Source of the DNA: an uncultured Planctomycetaceae bacterium
GTDB taxonomy: Bacteria > Planctomycetota > Planctomycetia > Planctomycetales > Planctomycetaceae
Length of the DNA stretch: 64,000 bases
Assembly (NCBI GenBank): GCA_937916515.1
Contig: CALFSX010000090.1
Coordinates: forward strand, 1-64,000
Direction: 5' to 3'
Part shown: in pieces, positions 36,155 to 46,395 of the stretch
Position numbering within the stretch: position 1 is the stretch's first letter
Layout of the letters: each line of letters begins with the position of its first letter
Notes under the pieces: generated by a model
Databases searched by the model: none
Seen by the model: the letters and a program-made list of their open reading frames with translations, nothing else
What the model was told of the DNA's origin: nothing
Program-made: the position numbers and the translations under genes

Positions 36155-37089
36155 AACACCTTCTCCATCACAACAGCCCTGCCCTGCTCGCAACTCCACT
36201 GCTGTTCGCGGTGTTGAGCATTCTGGCGGGATGCGCAGAAGTCGAACCTGGAACATTACCCGTTTCCAGTTGCACCTCATGGGAAATACCTGCGGATGGA
36301 CCTCGCATTCCAGCACCGCGAGCTCTGTATGCTGACGCCAACGACATCGTATATGCGTTGGATGATGCCGGGCGAGTTCTATTGTACGAACCTGACGGCA
36401 GTCTGCTGAATTCGTGGCGAATGCCGGAACACGAAAACGGCCGCCCGGAAGGCGTGGTCAAACTGCTGGACGGTCGCATCGCTGTGGCAGACACTCACTA
36501 TCATCGAGTCGTCTTTTTCCACGAAGACGGCACCGTTGAATCTATGTTGGGCGAAAAAGGTATCGAAGCAAGTCAGTTTGTGTATCCCGTCGCGATTGCT
36601 CAGGATCCCAGTGGATTCATTTACGTCGGCGAATACGGCGATCGGCAGCGTATTCAGAAATTCACATCCGATGGAACCTTTGTCACTCAATTTGGAGAAC
36701 ACGGCACTGAACCCGGTCAGTTTCAAAGACCCAGCGGAATCGTCTGGAGCAACGGCATGATTTACGCAGTCGATGCCTTCAACAACAGAATTCAGGTATT
36801 CAGCGACTCCGGAAGCTTTCAGAAGATCATTGAATTAGCAGACGATCAGGAACCGTTCGAATTTCCTTATGACATCCGAGGCACAAGCGACGGGCGATTG
36901 TTTGTCATCGAAAACAAGTCGGCTCGAGTCACGGTTCTAAAAGAAGACGGAACCTTCATTGGTCGCTTTGGACATCCGGGGCGTGGTGATGGACAATTCT
37001 TCAATCCCTGGGGATTAACAGTTCTTTCCGATGGCCGCATTCTTGTCGCCGACACCGGCAATCATCGTATCGTTGTTCTCAACCCTTGA
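36151..37089 (+). CDS. NHL-repeat beta-propeller lipoprotein
   Basis: 312 residues starting with GTG (GTGA overlap with the ATPase stop). A lipoprotein signal ends in the lipobox LAGC (Cys about residue 28). The mature protein is a six-bladed NHL propeller. Repeated units include ARALYADANDIVYALDDAGRVLLYEPDGSL, PVAIAQDPSGFIYVGEYGDRQRIQKFTSDG, PSGIVWSNGMIYAVDAFNNRIQVF and PWGLTVLSDGRILVADTGNHRIVVLNP. NHL propellers bind proteins or ligands and some are enzymes; no catalytic site is evident. Its position after the iron transporter and before the VWA genes suggests it belongs to the same assembly, but that is inference. Confidence 0.85.
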   Translation: MKHLLHHNSPALLATPLLFAVLSILAGCAEVEPGTLPVSSCTSWEIPADGPRIPAPRALYADANDIVYALDDAGRVLLYEPDGSLLNSWRMPEHENGRPEGVVKLLDGRIAVADTHYHRVVFFHEDGTVESMLGEKGIEASQFVYPVAIAQDPSGFIYVGEYGDRQRIQKFTSDGTFVTQFGEHGTEPGQFQRPSGIVWSNGMIYAVDAFNNRIQVFSDSGSFQKIIELADDQEPFEFPYDIRGTSDGRLFVIENKSARVTVLKEDGTFIGRFGHPGRGDGQFFNPWGLTVLSDGRILVADTGNHRIVVLNP

Positions 37090-37105
37090 TTGACAAGTTG
37101 AATTT

Positions 37106-40100
37106 ATGAACTGGCTGAAGCAGGCAGTACACAGAATCTTTCCGCCACCGCGCCGACCTGTGCGCTGGACGGCGGCGATTCCGCTGGTTGGATTTCTGCT
37201 GGTGTTCGCAACGCTGATGTTGTACCTGGTTTACAGTAACACCGTCGACTTTTTATATCCCAGCGCCTTTCTGCTATTGCTGGTTACACCATGGATTTGG
37301 TGGATGCAGGCGGCTGGGCATTCCGGCTTAACAGTCGGCCGCGGAAACGTAGCGTTGGTGATTCGCCTGATCGTCGCAGGGCTCTTGATTTCCGTGTTGG
37401 CGCTGCCGCGAGCCGTTAAGACCAGCGATATTGTTTCCGTCATGTACGATATCGATGTTTCGGACTCCGTGAATGAAGCCAAAGACACGGCTCTGGGAAT
37501 CGTGGCTGCCACGGTTGTTAAGAAACCGGCCAAAGATGAAGCCGGAATGGTGATCTTTGGAGGAAACGCGGCTGTTGAGTTTCCGCCTCGAGAATCATTT
37601 CCGTTTGAGAAATATTTGAATTCGCAGGTTCGCAAAGATTCCACCAACCTGCAGCAATCGCTGTCACTTAGCGCCGCGATGCTGCCCGAAGATAACCGTA
37701 GTCGAGTTGTACTGATCAGCGACGGCACGGAAACCGTTGGTGAACTGAAACACGCCATTACCGAACTGCAGGCACGCGATATCCAGGTTGACGTGATGCC
37801 GGTGATGTACGAATACAAGGAAGAAGTCCTGCTGGAACGACTTGATCTGCCTCGATTCGTCCGGCTGGGCGAAAGCTACGAAGCTGCCACCGTGCTGACA
37901 TCGCTGCAGGATGGCACTGGTACTCTGGTTCTTTCGCAAAACGGTGAGGAGTTAACTCGACTGCCGGTTGAATTTAAGGCAGGCAAGAATCGATTCGCGA
38001 TCCCCATTAAAGTCGACGCACCGGGCTACTATGAATACAAGGCCCGAATTGAAGTTTCGACAGCTCAGGATAGTCGTATCGAAAACAACGAAGTCGAAAA
38101 CTATCTGTACATTGAAGGTGCTGGACGAGTTCTGATTGTCACAAATCCCACCGGAAATCCAAAAGAATGGGGCTATGTTGAACAAGCACTTAAACAGGGT
38201 GAACGCGATGTGGAAGTCGTCACTGCCACGGAATTCCCGCACGATCCGCTGTCGCTGATGCCCTATGACGCCATCGTATTCGCAGACGTGCCTGCAGACA
38301 CTTTGCTGGCCACACAGATTCAGGCCGTGCATGATGCGGTTCGCAACCTGGGAATTGGCTTTGTCATGCTGGGTGGCCCTAACAGTTTTGGGCCGGGCGG
38401 ATATCAAAATTCGCCGATCGAAGACTGCCTGCCGGTTTCAATGGAAATCAGCAAGAAGAAGATTCTGCCCAAGGGAGCGTTGGTCATTATCCTGCACACT
38501 TGCGAATTCCCGCAGGGAAACACGTGGGCAAAGCGGATCACCAAAGAAGCCATTCGAGTGCTTAGCGCAGAAGACGAAGTGGGGGCCATCGGTTACGGAA
38601 TGAACGGCGATGAGTGGATTTTCGAACTCGCACCGGCCAGCGAGTACGACAAAATGGTCACCAAAATCAACGCGGCTCAAATTGGTGACATGCCGGAGTT
38701 TACCAGCACCATGGAACTGGGATTAAAAGGTTTGCTGAAAAGTGATGCCGCCAGTCGGCACATGATTATCATTTCAGACGGCGACCCTCCAATGCCACCA
38801 CCTGGCGTGATGAAGAAGTTTCGAGATTCGCAGACAACCATTTCCACGGTTGCCATTTTCCCGCACGACCCGCGCGATGCTCAGGTCCTGAACGCGATCG
38901 CCAGCCAGACCAACGGTCGATTCTATTTTCCAGCCGACCCAAACCAGCTTCCATCAATCTTTATCAAAGAAGCAAAAACTCTTCGTCGAAGTCAGATTCA
39001 AAAGCGAACATTCACGCCTCGACTGCTGAACGATGACCCCAGTCTGCGAGACATATCCAGTTTGCCGGAGCTACATGGATATGTGCTGACTTCTGAAAAA
39101 GACGATCCGCGAGCGACGGTGCTGTTGGCAGTGCCGCCCGAAGAACGTGAACTGGTGACCGAAGATTCGGACGTCGACCCCATTCTGGCCGTTTGGCGTT
39201 ACGGATTGGGAGCAACCGCTGCGTTTACGTCGGACCTCACCGACGACTGGGGCAGAGACTGGATTAAATGGGAACAGTTTCAGCAACTGGTAACACAATT
39301 GATGACTCGCGTCAGTCGAGTGCGCAAGGAACAGTTTCTGCGTGTCTACACGTATGTTAACGGCAACGAAGGCGTTGTGGTTGTTGAAGACTTTCATCCC
39401 GAGGAATCATTGCTGGACATGAATGTCACCGTCAGTGCTCCCAACGACTTTCGCTATTCCGGCCCCGTGCGTCAGATTGCGCCGCGACGTTATCAGGTTT
39501 CGATTCCTCTGCAGGGAAAGGCTCGCTATCAGGTTCAGATTTCGGCAGAAGGTGGGGACCGGAAGGAAATCGCTTACGGCGGATTTATCATTTCGTATTC
39601 GCCGGAATACCTGCGATTCGAACCAAACCCGATTGTGCTGCAGGAAATCGCCGACCAGACAGGTGGCCAGGTTCTTGATTCCAGCCTGACACCAGAAGAA
39701 CTGGCAGATCAGATTTATGGTCGCCGCAAACCCAAACGCAGTACTCGATCTGTATTCGACTGGTTCCTGATGGCGCTGGCCTGCCTGATTCCACTGGACG
39801 TGGCAGTTCGTCGAGTCCAATTGGATTTCTCGAGCGTGAAGCGATTGTTCAGCAGCAAGAAAAAGGAATCCACGGCCACCATGGGCGCGCTGCTGCAGAA
39901 AGCAGAATCTGTGCGAGCCACGATGACCGAAAAACGCGACACGACTGGCACGTCGAAACCTGCCGAACGCCCGTTTCAACCTCGCCCTGCAGCGCCTAAG
40001 CCAATGCCCAAAGCGGACAACATTGTCGATGGAAAAACGGAGCCAGCCAAACCGGATACGAAATCTTCCGGCAATGATGGCAACACAACATCTCGGCTGC

Positions 40101-40147
40101 TGGCCATGAAGCGGCGCCGCGAAGAAGAAGGTTCCAACGAGAACTGA
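37106..40147 (+). CDS. Membrane GATase-like/VWA-domain protein
   Basis: 1013 residues. Three N-terminal membrane helices (about 23-45, 49-67, 82-102) precede a VWA-like domain (about 110-235) with the MIDAS-like DIDVSDS. A class I glutamine-amidotransferase-like Rossmann domain follows (about 340-445: VLIVTNPTGNPKEWGYVEQA, YDAIVFADVPA, GFVMLGGPNSFGPGGY) without an obvious catalytic Cys-His-Glu set. Then come a second VWA-like segment (about 488-590, MIIISDGDPPMPPPG), a membrane helix near 870 (VFDWFLMALACLIPLDVAV) and a Lys/Pro-rich cytoplasmic tail. Such proteins sit beside MoxR ATPases in many planctomycetes. A scaffold acted on by MoxR is a reasonable role. Gap to the previous gene is 16 nt. 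Confidence 0.85.
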   Translation: MNWLKQAVHRIFPPPRRPVRWTAAIPLVGFLLVFATLMLYLVYSNTVDFLYPSAFLLLLVTPWIWWMQAAGHSGLTVGRGNVALVIRLIVAGLLISVLALPRAVKTSDIVSVMYDIDVSDSVNEAKDTALGIVAATVVKKPAKDEAGMVIFGGNAAVEFPPRESFPFEKYLNSQVRKDSTNLQQSLSLSAAMLPEDNRSRVVLISDGTETVGELKHAITELQARDIQVDVMPVMYEYKEEVLLERLDLPRFVRLGESYEAATVLTSLQDGTGTLVLSQNGEELTRLPVEFKAGKNRFAIPIKVDAPGYYEYKARIEVSTAQDSRIENNEVENYLYIEGAGRVLIVTNPTGNPKEWGYVEQALKQGERDVEVVTATEFPHDPLSLMPYDAIVFADVPADTLLATQIQAVHDAVRNLGIGFVMLGGPNSFGPGGYQNSPIEDCLPVSMEISKKKILPKGALVIILHTCEFPQGNTWAKRITKEAIRVLSAEDEVGAIGYGMNGDEWIFELAPASEYDKMVTKINAAQIGDMPEFTSTMELGLKGLLKSDAASRHMIIISDGDPPMPPPGVMKKFRDSQTTISTVAIFPHDPRDAQVLNAIASQTNGRFYFPADPNQLPSIFIKEAKTLRRSQIQKRTFTPRLLNDDPSLRDISSLPELHGYVLTSEKDDPRATVLLAVPPEERELVTEDSDVDPILAVWRYGLGATAAFTSDLTDDWGRDWIKWEQFQQLVTQLMTRVSRVRKEQFLRVYTYVNGNEGVVVVEDFHPEESLLDMNVTVSAPNDFRYSGPVRQIAPRRYQVSIPLQGKARYQVQISAEGGDRKEIAYGGFIISYSPEYLRFEPNPIVLQEIADQTGGQVLDSSLTPEELADQIYGRRKPKRSTRSVFDWFLMALACLIPLDVAVRRVQLDFSSVKRLFSSKKKESTATMGALLQKAESVRATMTEKRDTTGTSKPAERPFQPRPAAPKPMPKADNIVDGKTEPAKPDTKSSGNDGNTTSRLLAMKRRREEEGSNEN

Positions 40148-40205
40148 TCAACGCTTACGCAACATATTTCACCAAAATCAAAAACCTCAGTAACAGAATA
40201 ATAAG

Positions 40206-41213
40206 ATGACAGAATCAAACAGCACCGTGGAACTGCAGAAGGAAGCCGATCAGTTTCGAAAAGAATTCCAAACGATCAGAGACGCCATTGGCAAAGTGAT
40301 TGTGGGACAGGAGAAAGTGGTCGAAGCCACTCTTACAGCCATTCTTTGCGGCGGCAACGTACTTCTGGAAGGCGTACCGGGACTTGGTAAAACAGAACTG
40401 GTGAAAGCACTTTCACGAGTGCTTGAACTGAATTTCAGCCGAATTCAGTTCACCCCCGACCTGATGCCGGCAGACGTCATCGGTACCAACATTATGACGG
40501 CCGACGAAAAAGGGAATTACCGCTTCGAATTCCGCGAAGGGCCAATCTTCACGCAGTTGCTGTTGGCGGACGAAATCAACCGTGCCACGCCAAAAACACA
40601 ATCTGCCTTGCTGGAAACCATGCAGGAAGGCACCGTCACCACCGGCGGAAAAACCTATCGGCTGACTCAACCGTTCTTCGTTCTGGCAACGCAGAACCCA
40701 ATCGAACAGGAAGGCACGTTTCCATTGCCGGAAGCTCAACTGGACCGCTTCATGTTTAAGGTTGTGGTTCCGTTTTTGAATCTGGCTGAACTTAATGAAG
40801 TCGTCAGCCGAACCATTCTTCGCAAACATGTCGATGTGGATAAAGTGATCGACGGCGCACGCATTCTGCATCTGAGAACCGTGCTGGATCGAGTTGTCGT
40901 GAGCGACCCCATGCGAGACTACGCATGTCGCATGGTTCTGGCAACTCATCCCAACACAGAGTTTGCTCCCGCGCGAGCAAAGCAGTTCTTACGATGGGGT
41001 GCCAGCCCACGAGCCGCTCAGGCGTTGATTAAATCAGCTCGCGTGCGAGCACTCAGCGAAGGCCGACCGCATGTTGCCTTTGAAGACATTCGCTATTTCT
41101 CTCAGGAAGTGCTGCAACACAGAGCATTGCTGAACTACGACGGTCAGGCCGAAAACGTCTCCATGTCAGAACTGATCGCCGAATGTGTTTCCAGCGTCAA
41201 GACGGACAAGTAG
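40206..41213 (+). CDS. MoxR-family AAA+ ATPase
   Basis: 335 residues. Walker A GVPGLGKT (56-63), Walker B QLLLADEIN (117-125), sensor 1 FFVLATQNPIEQEGTFPLPEAQLDRF, and the C-terminal lid with GASPRAAQALIKSARVRALSEGR. MoxR ATPases act as chaperones that mature or activate VWA-domain protein complexes. Here VWA genes flank it on both sides (37106 and 42191) with DUF58 directly after, the canonical moxR-DUF58-batA order. The ATG at 40206 lies 58 nt after the previous stop. Confidence 0.93.
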   Translation: MTESNSTVELQKEADQFRKEFQTIRDAIGKVIVGQEKVVEATLTAILCGGNVLLEGVPGLGKTELVKALSRVLELNFSRIQFTPDLMPADVIGTNIMTADEKGNYRFEFREGPIFTQLLLADEINRATPKTQSALLETMQEGTVTTGGKTYRLTQPFFVLATQNPIEQEGTFPLPEAQLDRFMFKVVVPFLNLAELNEVVSRTILRKHVDVDKVIDGARILHLRTVLDRVVVSDPMRDYACRMVLATHPNTEFAPARAKQFLRWGASPRAAQALIKSARVRALSEGRPHVAFEDIRYFSQEVLQHRALLNYDGQAENVSMSELIAECVSSVKTDK

Positions 41214-41288
41214 CTTTTCATCACTTGCACGCCTGAATAATCAGGGTTCTGCGGTCTTCGATTTTCCTTTGAGTATCGAAACAAAAAC

Positions 41289-42194
41289 GTGACGTCTGAA
41301 ACATCATCACAGCTAACTTCGTTGTTTTCCAACAGCACGCTGAATCGCATCGAACGCATGCGATTGAATCCACTGCGCAGGTTGACAAACCGAAGCCGAG
41401 GCGAGCACCTTTCCGGCAAAGGCGGCAGCAGCACAGACTTTGCTGACTATCGCGACTATGCCGCGGGCGACGACATGCGATACGTCGACTGGAACATTTT
41501 TGCCCGACTTCGCCGACCTTATATCAAACAGTATCTGCACGAAGAAGAACTGCATGTGGTGATTCTGGTCGACGCATCATCCTCAATGCTGTTTGAAGAC
41601 AAGCTGCAGCGTGCCAAACAGTTGGCCGCAGCATTCGGCATCATGGGACTGATGAACGTAGAACGAGTCAGCGCCTATGCGATGCACCAGAAGAAAGATG
41701 AACCATGGATGCTGCCCCCCGGAAGCGGCCGGCAACGCATTCGCAATTTGCTGCAATTTCTGGAAGGCGTCAATGGCGGTGGCGATGTGCCAATCGAAAA
41801 AGCGATTGAAACCATGTTGCGGTTTCATCGTGGACGAGGCATCGCAATTCTGCTTTCGGACTTTCTAACGTTTTCTGACCTGTCGCGCAGCATGAACCTT
41901 CTGTTTAGCGCAGGGCTGGAAGTCTGGGGCATGCAGATTTTGTCGGAATCAGAACGGAATCCATCACTGGAAGGTGATCTGCGTTTCGTTGACAGCGAAA
42001 CCGGTGAAACACTCGACATCACAAATGCCGGAGAACTGCTGAGCCTGTATCAGGACCACAGGCGCTGGCAGGAACAGACTCTGAACCAGCAGTGTCGAGG
42101 ACGCAGTGGTCGATTCGCTTCGGTCAGTTCCGCGTTAACATTGGAAAGCACTTTATTCGACGTTTTGTGTCGGCAGGGATGGGTGCTGCGATGA
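41289..42194 (+). CDS. DUF58-domain protein
   Basis: 301 residues starting with GTG. The DUF58 core motif is YRDYAAGDDMRYVDWNIFAR (54-73) followed by YIKQYLHEEELHVVILVDASSSM. DASSS at 95-99 is a MIDAS-like VWA beginning. No membrane helices are visible, so it should be cytoplasmic or peripheral, a usual partner of MoxR. Its stop overlaps the start of the next gene (ATGA at 42191-42194). The GTG has only weak ribosome-binding support, so the start could be slightly different. Confidence 0.9.
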   Translation: MTSETSSQLTSLFSNSTLNRIERMRLNPLRRLTNRSRGEHLSGKGGSSTDFADYRDYAAGDDMRYVDWNIFARLRRPYIKQYLHEEELHVVILVDASSSMLFEDKLQRAKQLAAAFGIMGLMNVERVSAYAMHQKKDEPWMLPPGSGRQRIRNLLQFLEGVNGGGDVPIEKAIETMLRFHRGRGIAILLSDFLTFSDLSRSMNLLFSAGLEVWGMQILSESERNPSLEGDLRFVDSETGETLDITNAGELLSLYQDHRRWQEQTLNQQCRGRSGRFASVSSALTLESTLFDVLCRQGWVLR

Positions 42195-44083
42195 GTTGGC
42201 CTGGTTTTAGTTTCCCATTCGGTGCCTGGTTCTTTCTGACACTGATTCCGCTGGTCGTGCTGTACTTTTTGAAGTTAAAGCGGCCACGCGTTGAAATTTC
42301 GTCGCTGGCTTTGTGGCAGTCTGTTGTTAACGATCAGCGAGTCAATTCGCCGTTTCAAAAATTTCGACGCAACCTGTTGCTGCTGCTGCAACTGATTTTA
42401 CTGATGCTTGTGATTCTTGCTCTGATGCAGCCCTTCATTAGTGCGGGGCCCGAAACCGTAGAATACCTGCCGGTGCTGATTGACTGTTCCGCCAGCATGT
42501 CATCCAAAGTAAATGACGCCGACGAAACACGTCTGGATCTGGCCGTTGAACAGGTGAAAGGCATGATCGACAACCTGCGAGGAAACGGAAAGATCGCACT
42601 GTTTACGTTTTCGTCCGGTGGCCGACGTCTGACAGAATTCAGCGACGATTCGCAGTTGCTTTTAAGAGCTCTGCAAAAGGTGGAACCAACAGATCGAGCC
42701 AGCAAACTGGACGAAGTTCTGCGAATGGCAGAAGCGTACTCTCGCACAGCATCAGTGGAGAAAGTTGTCGTCATCACCGATGGAAACCTGAACGACCAGG
42801 TTGATTTTGAATTACCATTCAAGCTGGACATTCAGCGAGTCCCCACTGGCGGTAACAACCTGGGTATCACAGAAATGACGGCTCGCCGCAGCGGACCGGA
42901 ATCGTGGGATGTGTTTGTTCGAGTGTCTGGATCTGCAACAGAAACGGCGTACGCAGACCTGCGTTTGCTGAAAAACGGCGAAACAATCGGCAAAGAAGCC
43001 ATCGAAGCCTCGGTGGAAGATTCCGAACGTGTGGTGTTCTCCGTAGAAAGCAAAGAAGCCGCCTTGCTGCAGGCCACATTAACAGCGAAGGATTTTGATT
43101 CGCTTCAGATCGACAATTCCGTCTGGCTGAATCTTCCCAACACTCGACCACTCAAGGTCTACGCCGCAGAAAAACTCTATTCATGGCAACACGCCCTCAG
43201 TGTGCAAACAGAAACGGAACTGGATACCGCAGCCGAACCTTCTCTGCCGGAATACGACCTGATCATCACAGATGTCGAAGACCTGAAAGGATCGACGGCA
43301 CCGATTGTTGTTTACAACGGCCTGGTACCGAAAGAACTTCAGGATCTGATTTCCGTTGCAGCAGTAACGGAGAATGACACTCCCGTGCAGATTATGGACT
43401 GGCTGCAAACCGCCCCCCTGCTTCGCCACGTTCAACTGCGAGACGTTCAGATTGCAGAAAAAGCAAAGTACATCAACGATGCTGATTCGCAGGCACTGGA
43501 AGAACGCGGCTATGAAGTACTGATTCACGGCGCAGAAGGACCGCTGATGTTACAGCGACGTCGAGGACTGCAAACGGAATACTATTTCCTGTTTCATACC
43601 GACCGATCCACCCTGCCCTATCGAGTTGCGTTTCCGATTCTGGTTTCCAACGTTACCGAATTCGCCCTGCAGCAGGCTTCTCTTTCGGAAGTCGCCGCAA
43701 CGGCAACTGGTGTGCTGCCAGCGATCAGCGTTGCCCCCAATCGCGAGTACCAGGTTAAAGGACCGCTTGCGGGAACGTACAACGTCACATCAACACCAAG
43801 CGGCATTCTGGTCGGCGTTCAGGCAGAAACAGTCGGGAAATACGACATTTTCGACGGCGAAGAACTGGTCGCGTCCGTTGGAACCGGCCTGTTAAGTTCT
43901 TTGGAAACTTCTCTTCGCCCGGTTGACGAAATTCAGTTCTCCGAAGTTCGCGTGGCAACAGACGAAGTCAAGGTTATCGATTCCGACCGCCATATCTGGT
44001 GGTCGCTGGCCTTTCTGGCATTCATATTCCTGCTGTTTGAATGGTGGTACTTCCAACGAGCGAAGGGAGGATTAGCAGCATGA
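42191..44083 (+). CDS. BatA/VWA-domain membrane protein
   Basis: 630 residues from the ATG at 42191. The N-terminal BatA region has two membrane helices (about 8-28 and 60-83: NLLLLLQLILLMLVILALMQP). Next is a VWA domain with a complete MIDAS start D98-C-S-A-S and VVITDGNLND, then beta-rich repeats (about 230-330). A Rossmann-like middle part follows (PEYDLIITDVEDLKGSTAPIVVYNG), and a final membrane helix near 600-620 (HIWWSLAFLAFIFLLFEWWYFQR). Aerotolerance-type (Bat) proteins with this design are membrane partners of MoxR. The frame is open from 42092, but the ATGA overlap with DUF58 fixes the start. It overlaps the next gene the same way. Confidence 0.9.
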   Translation: MSWPGFSFPFGAWFFLTLIPLVVLYFLKLKRPRVEISSLALWQSVVNDQRVNSPFQKFRRNLLLLLQLILLMLVILALMQPFISAGPETVEYLPVLIDCSASMSSKVNDADETRLDLAVEQVKGMIDNLRGNGKIALFTFSSGGRRLTEFSDDSQLLLRALQKVEPTDRASKLDEVLRMAEAYSRTASVEKVVVITDGNLNDQVDFELPFKLDIQRVPTGGNNLGITEMTARRSGPESWDVFVRVSGSATETAYADLRLLKNGETIGKEAIEASVEDSERVVFSVESKEAALLQATLTAKDFDSLQIDNSVWLNLPNTRPLKVYAAEKLYSWQHALSVQTETELDTAAEPSLPEYDLIITDVEDLKGSTAPIVVYNGLVPKELQDLISVAAVTENDTPVQIMDWLQTAPLLRHVQLRDVQIAEKAKYINDADSQALEERGYEVLIHGAEGPLMLQRRRGLQTEYYFLFHTDRSTLPYRVAFPILVSNVTEFALQQASLSEVAATATGVLPAISVAPNREYQVKGPLAGTYNVTSTPSGILVGVQAETVGKYDIFDGEELVASVGTGLLSSLETSLRPVDEIQFSEVRVATDEVKVIDSDRHIWWSLAFLAFIFLLFEWWYFQRAKGGLAA

Positions 44084-46356
44084 ACAATGCATACCGAAAA
44101 ATTGTCTGCCTGCTGTTAGCAGCAACGGCGACGTTTTGCACTCCCGACTCAGTGTGGGCGCAAAAGCCGCAACTTCCCGTACGTCTAAAACTGGAGCCGC
44201 TTTCTATTCGAGGAAGATCGGGTGGCCCCATTCCTTTGCGAATCAAGCTGGAATACAATTCAAATCAAATCCGACAGGGTGATTTGGTGTTGCACATTTA
44301 CAATTCCGTGATGTCATCTGAAGACCTGATGGCCACGGTTCGCTATGAAGGCATCGTGCTGCAGGGCACAGACTATATTTTCAATACGGTTCTGCCGCCA
44401 ATTGAACACTCACACAACAAGCAGTACCTGGTGACTGGCTGGTTTGAAACAGACACCGAACGCATTCCACTGACTGCCGACGTGGATATGGTTGATCCAC
44501 CAGAACCTCACGAACTGCTTTCGATCGGATCATTCGAACGTTCCACCGTCACCTGTTCGTGCTCAGGAGAACGAGATTACCATCGAGCGTCTGGCACACG
44601 AGCATTCCTGAACCGCGTGCTTGGACTGGATAACTACAACCCAAACTCACGAATTTCGCAGAACCAGTCCAATCAGGGGCAGCGAAGACTGAACATGTCT
44701 GAACTTGTACAGAATTATGCGGCTTTCTGGGATGCGTACGACCTTCCGGAAGACCCCATCCAGCTGTGCAGCTTCGACGTTGTTCTGCTGGCGGATGGAG
44801 CACTAAGCCGGCTGGTCGATGCACAAATGAAGGCTCTGGAAACATGGATTGCCGCGGGAGGCAGCCTGTGTGTGCTTCCCGACGATACCAGACTTGCCAA
44901 GCCCCACCTTCAGTTTCTACAGACGCTATTCGAACGAACAGGCGATGCGGACCTGCATTTAAGCATCACCGATGAAAGCACATTGCTGGTTATCAGCGGC
45001 AAACCAAATCCGATTGTCAATCGACACTTTGGTCTTGGGCGAGTCACCCTGCTGCCGAACGTCGATGATCTTCCCAGCATTCTGCAAGGTGCGGAGCTTG
45101 GGCGAGTTGTCGGTCATCTTTGGAAAGTTCACAGTGACTCAAAGATCTTTGACGGCGAGGCATGGAACAAGCAGTCCATTGAACAGGTCTTGAAAGAACG
45201 TGGTTTTCAGGTTTCAAAAAGCAATGGTGGAATCTGGCAGGTCATTGCTCCGCCTGGTACACGAGGCCAGCAGCGTTTCGACGTGCGGGACCTGGAAGAA
45301 GTCGGCAATCAATACAACATTTCCTACGAACTTCAGCCCAAACCGAATCCACTGTCATCCGCATGCGAAACGGCCCTGTTGCCCAAAGGCATCGAAATGG
45401 TGCCAACCTGGGTCATCGCCACGCTGCTGATCGCTTACGTCACCATGATTGGTCCGGTTGACTATTTCCTGCTGGGCTATTTCAGAATCAGAAAATACAC
45501 ATGGCTACTGTTTCCACTTGTTACGGCGGTATTTACAGGCCTCACTATTCTGATAGCTCATCAATACATGAGCAGCACCGACACGGGAGGCTCAATCACA
45601 ATTGTTGATATCGGCAATCAAGGCGTAGCGTTGCGGCAGTCAGACATCCGGATGCACTTTTATGCGTCTCAAACAACAACCAATACCGAATCAACACAGT
45701 CATTCGTGGTTCCGGGGCAAATGCTGGTTACTGACCCTTACAATGGTTCACCTGCGCCAAGACCCATTAATGCCCGAATGACATACTCCGGCCGGTTTCC
45801 TCAGGCATTTTCCACATCCCAAAACATGAGACAATGGGAACCTCAGATCGTTCGATCATTTACGCTGGCACCATCACCTGAAGGAATCCCAAAGATTAAC
45901 TGGGATGACCTTGATCTGGTCTCAACGAACGATGGGCGTCTGCAACTGCAAGCGATGATAGCATCCGCAAAACCAGCCGGCGCAGAAATTGACGCAGTCG
46001 TGATGCACGGACAACAGCGCTTCACGGTTGCTGGAAATAACGGGTTTCTGTTTTCGCCCACCGCGATCGCTCAGGGGCAGCAATGGCTGGAAATGGACGT
46101 ATGGCAAAGACGCTATTCTCAACCACCTCATGATGCGATTGCAGCTGTGGGAGTCATTCAGGCCGCTGCCAGAACGGGAACTCGCGATTTCTTCAGTATC
46201 GTGTCGCAGGTGTCACCTCATGGTGCCGCATCTCTGGAAGACCTGCCTGTTCTGGACACCACAGACGACAATCAATGGTTGCTGATGGTTGCCGTAAGAA
46301 ACAAGAATGTCATCAAACTCTACCGTCGGCTGTATATCGCCAACGAACCTCAATAA
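44080..46356 (+). CDS. Exported membrane-anchored protein, first member of a paralogous pair
   Basis: 758 residues; the ATG at 44080 overlaps the BatA stop (ATGA). There is a signal peptide (MNNAYRKIVCLLLAATATFCTPDSVWA), then a beta-sandwich-like region (about 30-165). A Rossmann/GATase-like region follows (about 230-365: CSFDVVLLADGALSRLVDAQ ... ALETWIAAGGSLCVLPD ... FGLGRVTLLPNV). Membrane helices lie at about 450-470 (WVIATLLIAYVTMIGPVDYF) and 485-505, then a C-terminal beta domain. The same plan recurs in the protein at 49169. I recognise no family name. It directly precedes an ABC ATPase/permease pair and is probably its periplasmic partner, comparable in layout to GldG-like subunits. 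Confidence 0.72.
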   Translation: MNNAYRKIVCLLLAATATFCTPDSVWAQKPQLPVRLKLEPLSIRGRSGGPIPLRIKLEYNSNQIRQGDLVLHIYNSVMSSEDLMATVRYEGIVLQGTDYIFNTVLPPIEHSHNKQYLVTGWFETDTERIPLTADVDMVDPPEPHELLSIGSFERSTVTCSCSGERDYHRASGTRAFLNRVLGLDNYNPNSRISQNQSNQGQRRLNMSELVQNYAAFWDAYDLPEDPIQLCSFDVVLLADGALSRLVDAQMKALETWIAAGGSLCVLPDDTRLAKPHLQFLQTLFERTGDADLHLSITDESTLLVISGKPNPIVNRHFGLGRVTLLPNVDDLPSILQGAELGRVVGHLWKVHSDSKIFDGEAWNKQSIEQVLKERGFQVSKSNGGIWQVIAPPGTRGQQRFDVRDLEEVGNQYNISYELQPKPNPLSSACETALLPKGIEMVPTWVIATLLIAYVTMIGPVDYFLLGYFRIRKYTWLLFPLVTAVFTGLTILIAHQYMSSTDTGGSITIVDIGNQGVALRQSDIRMHFYASQTTTNTESTQSFVVPGQMLVTDPYNGSPAPRPINARMTYSGRFPQAFSTSQNMRQWEPQIVRSFTLAPSPEGIPKINWDDLDLVSTNDGRLQLQAMIASAKPAGAEIDAVVMHGQQRFTVAGNNGFLFSPTAIAQGQQWLEMDVWQRRYSQPPHDAIAAVGVIQAAARTGTRDFFSIVSQVSPHGAASLEDLPVLDTTDDNQWLLMVAVRNKNVIKLYRRLYIANEPQ

Positions 46357-46395
46357 CGATTCAACCCACTCGATGTCAAAGATCGAAGGTCTATT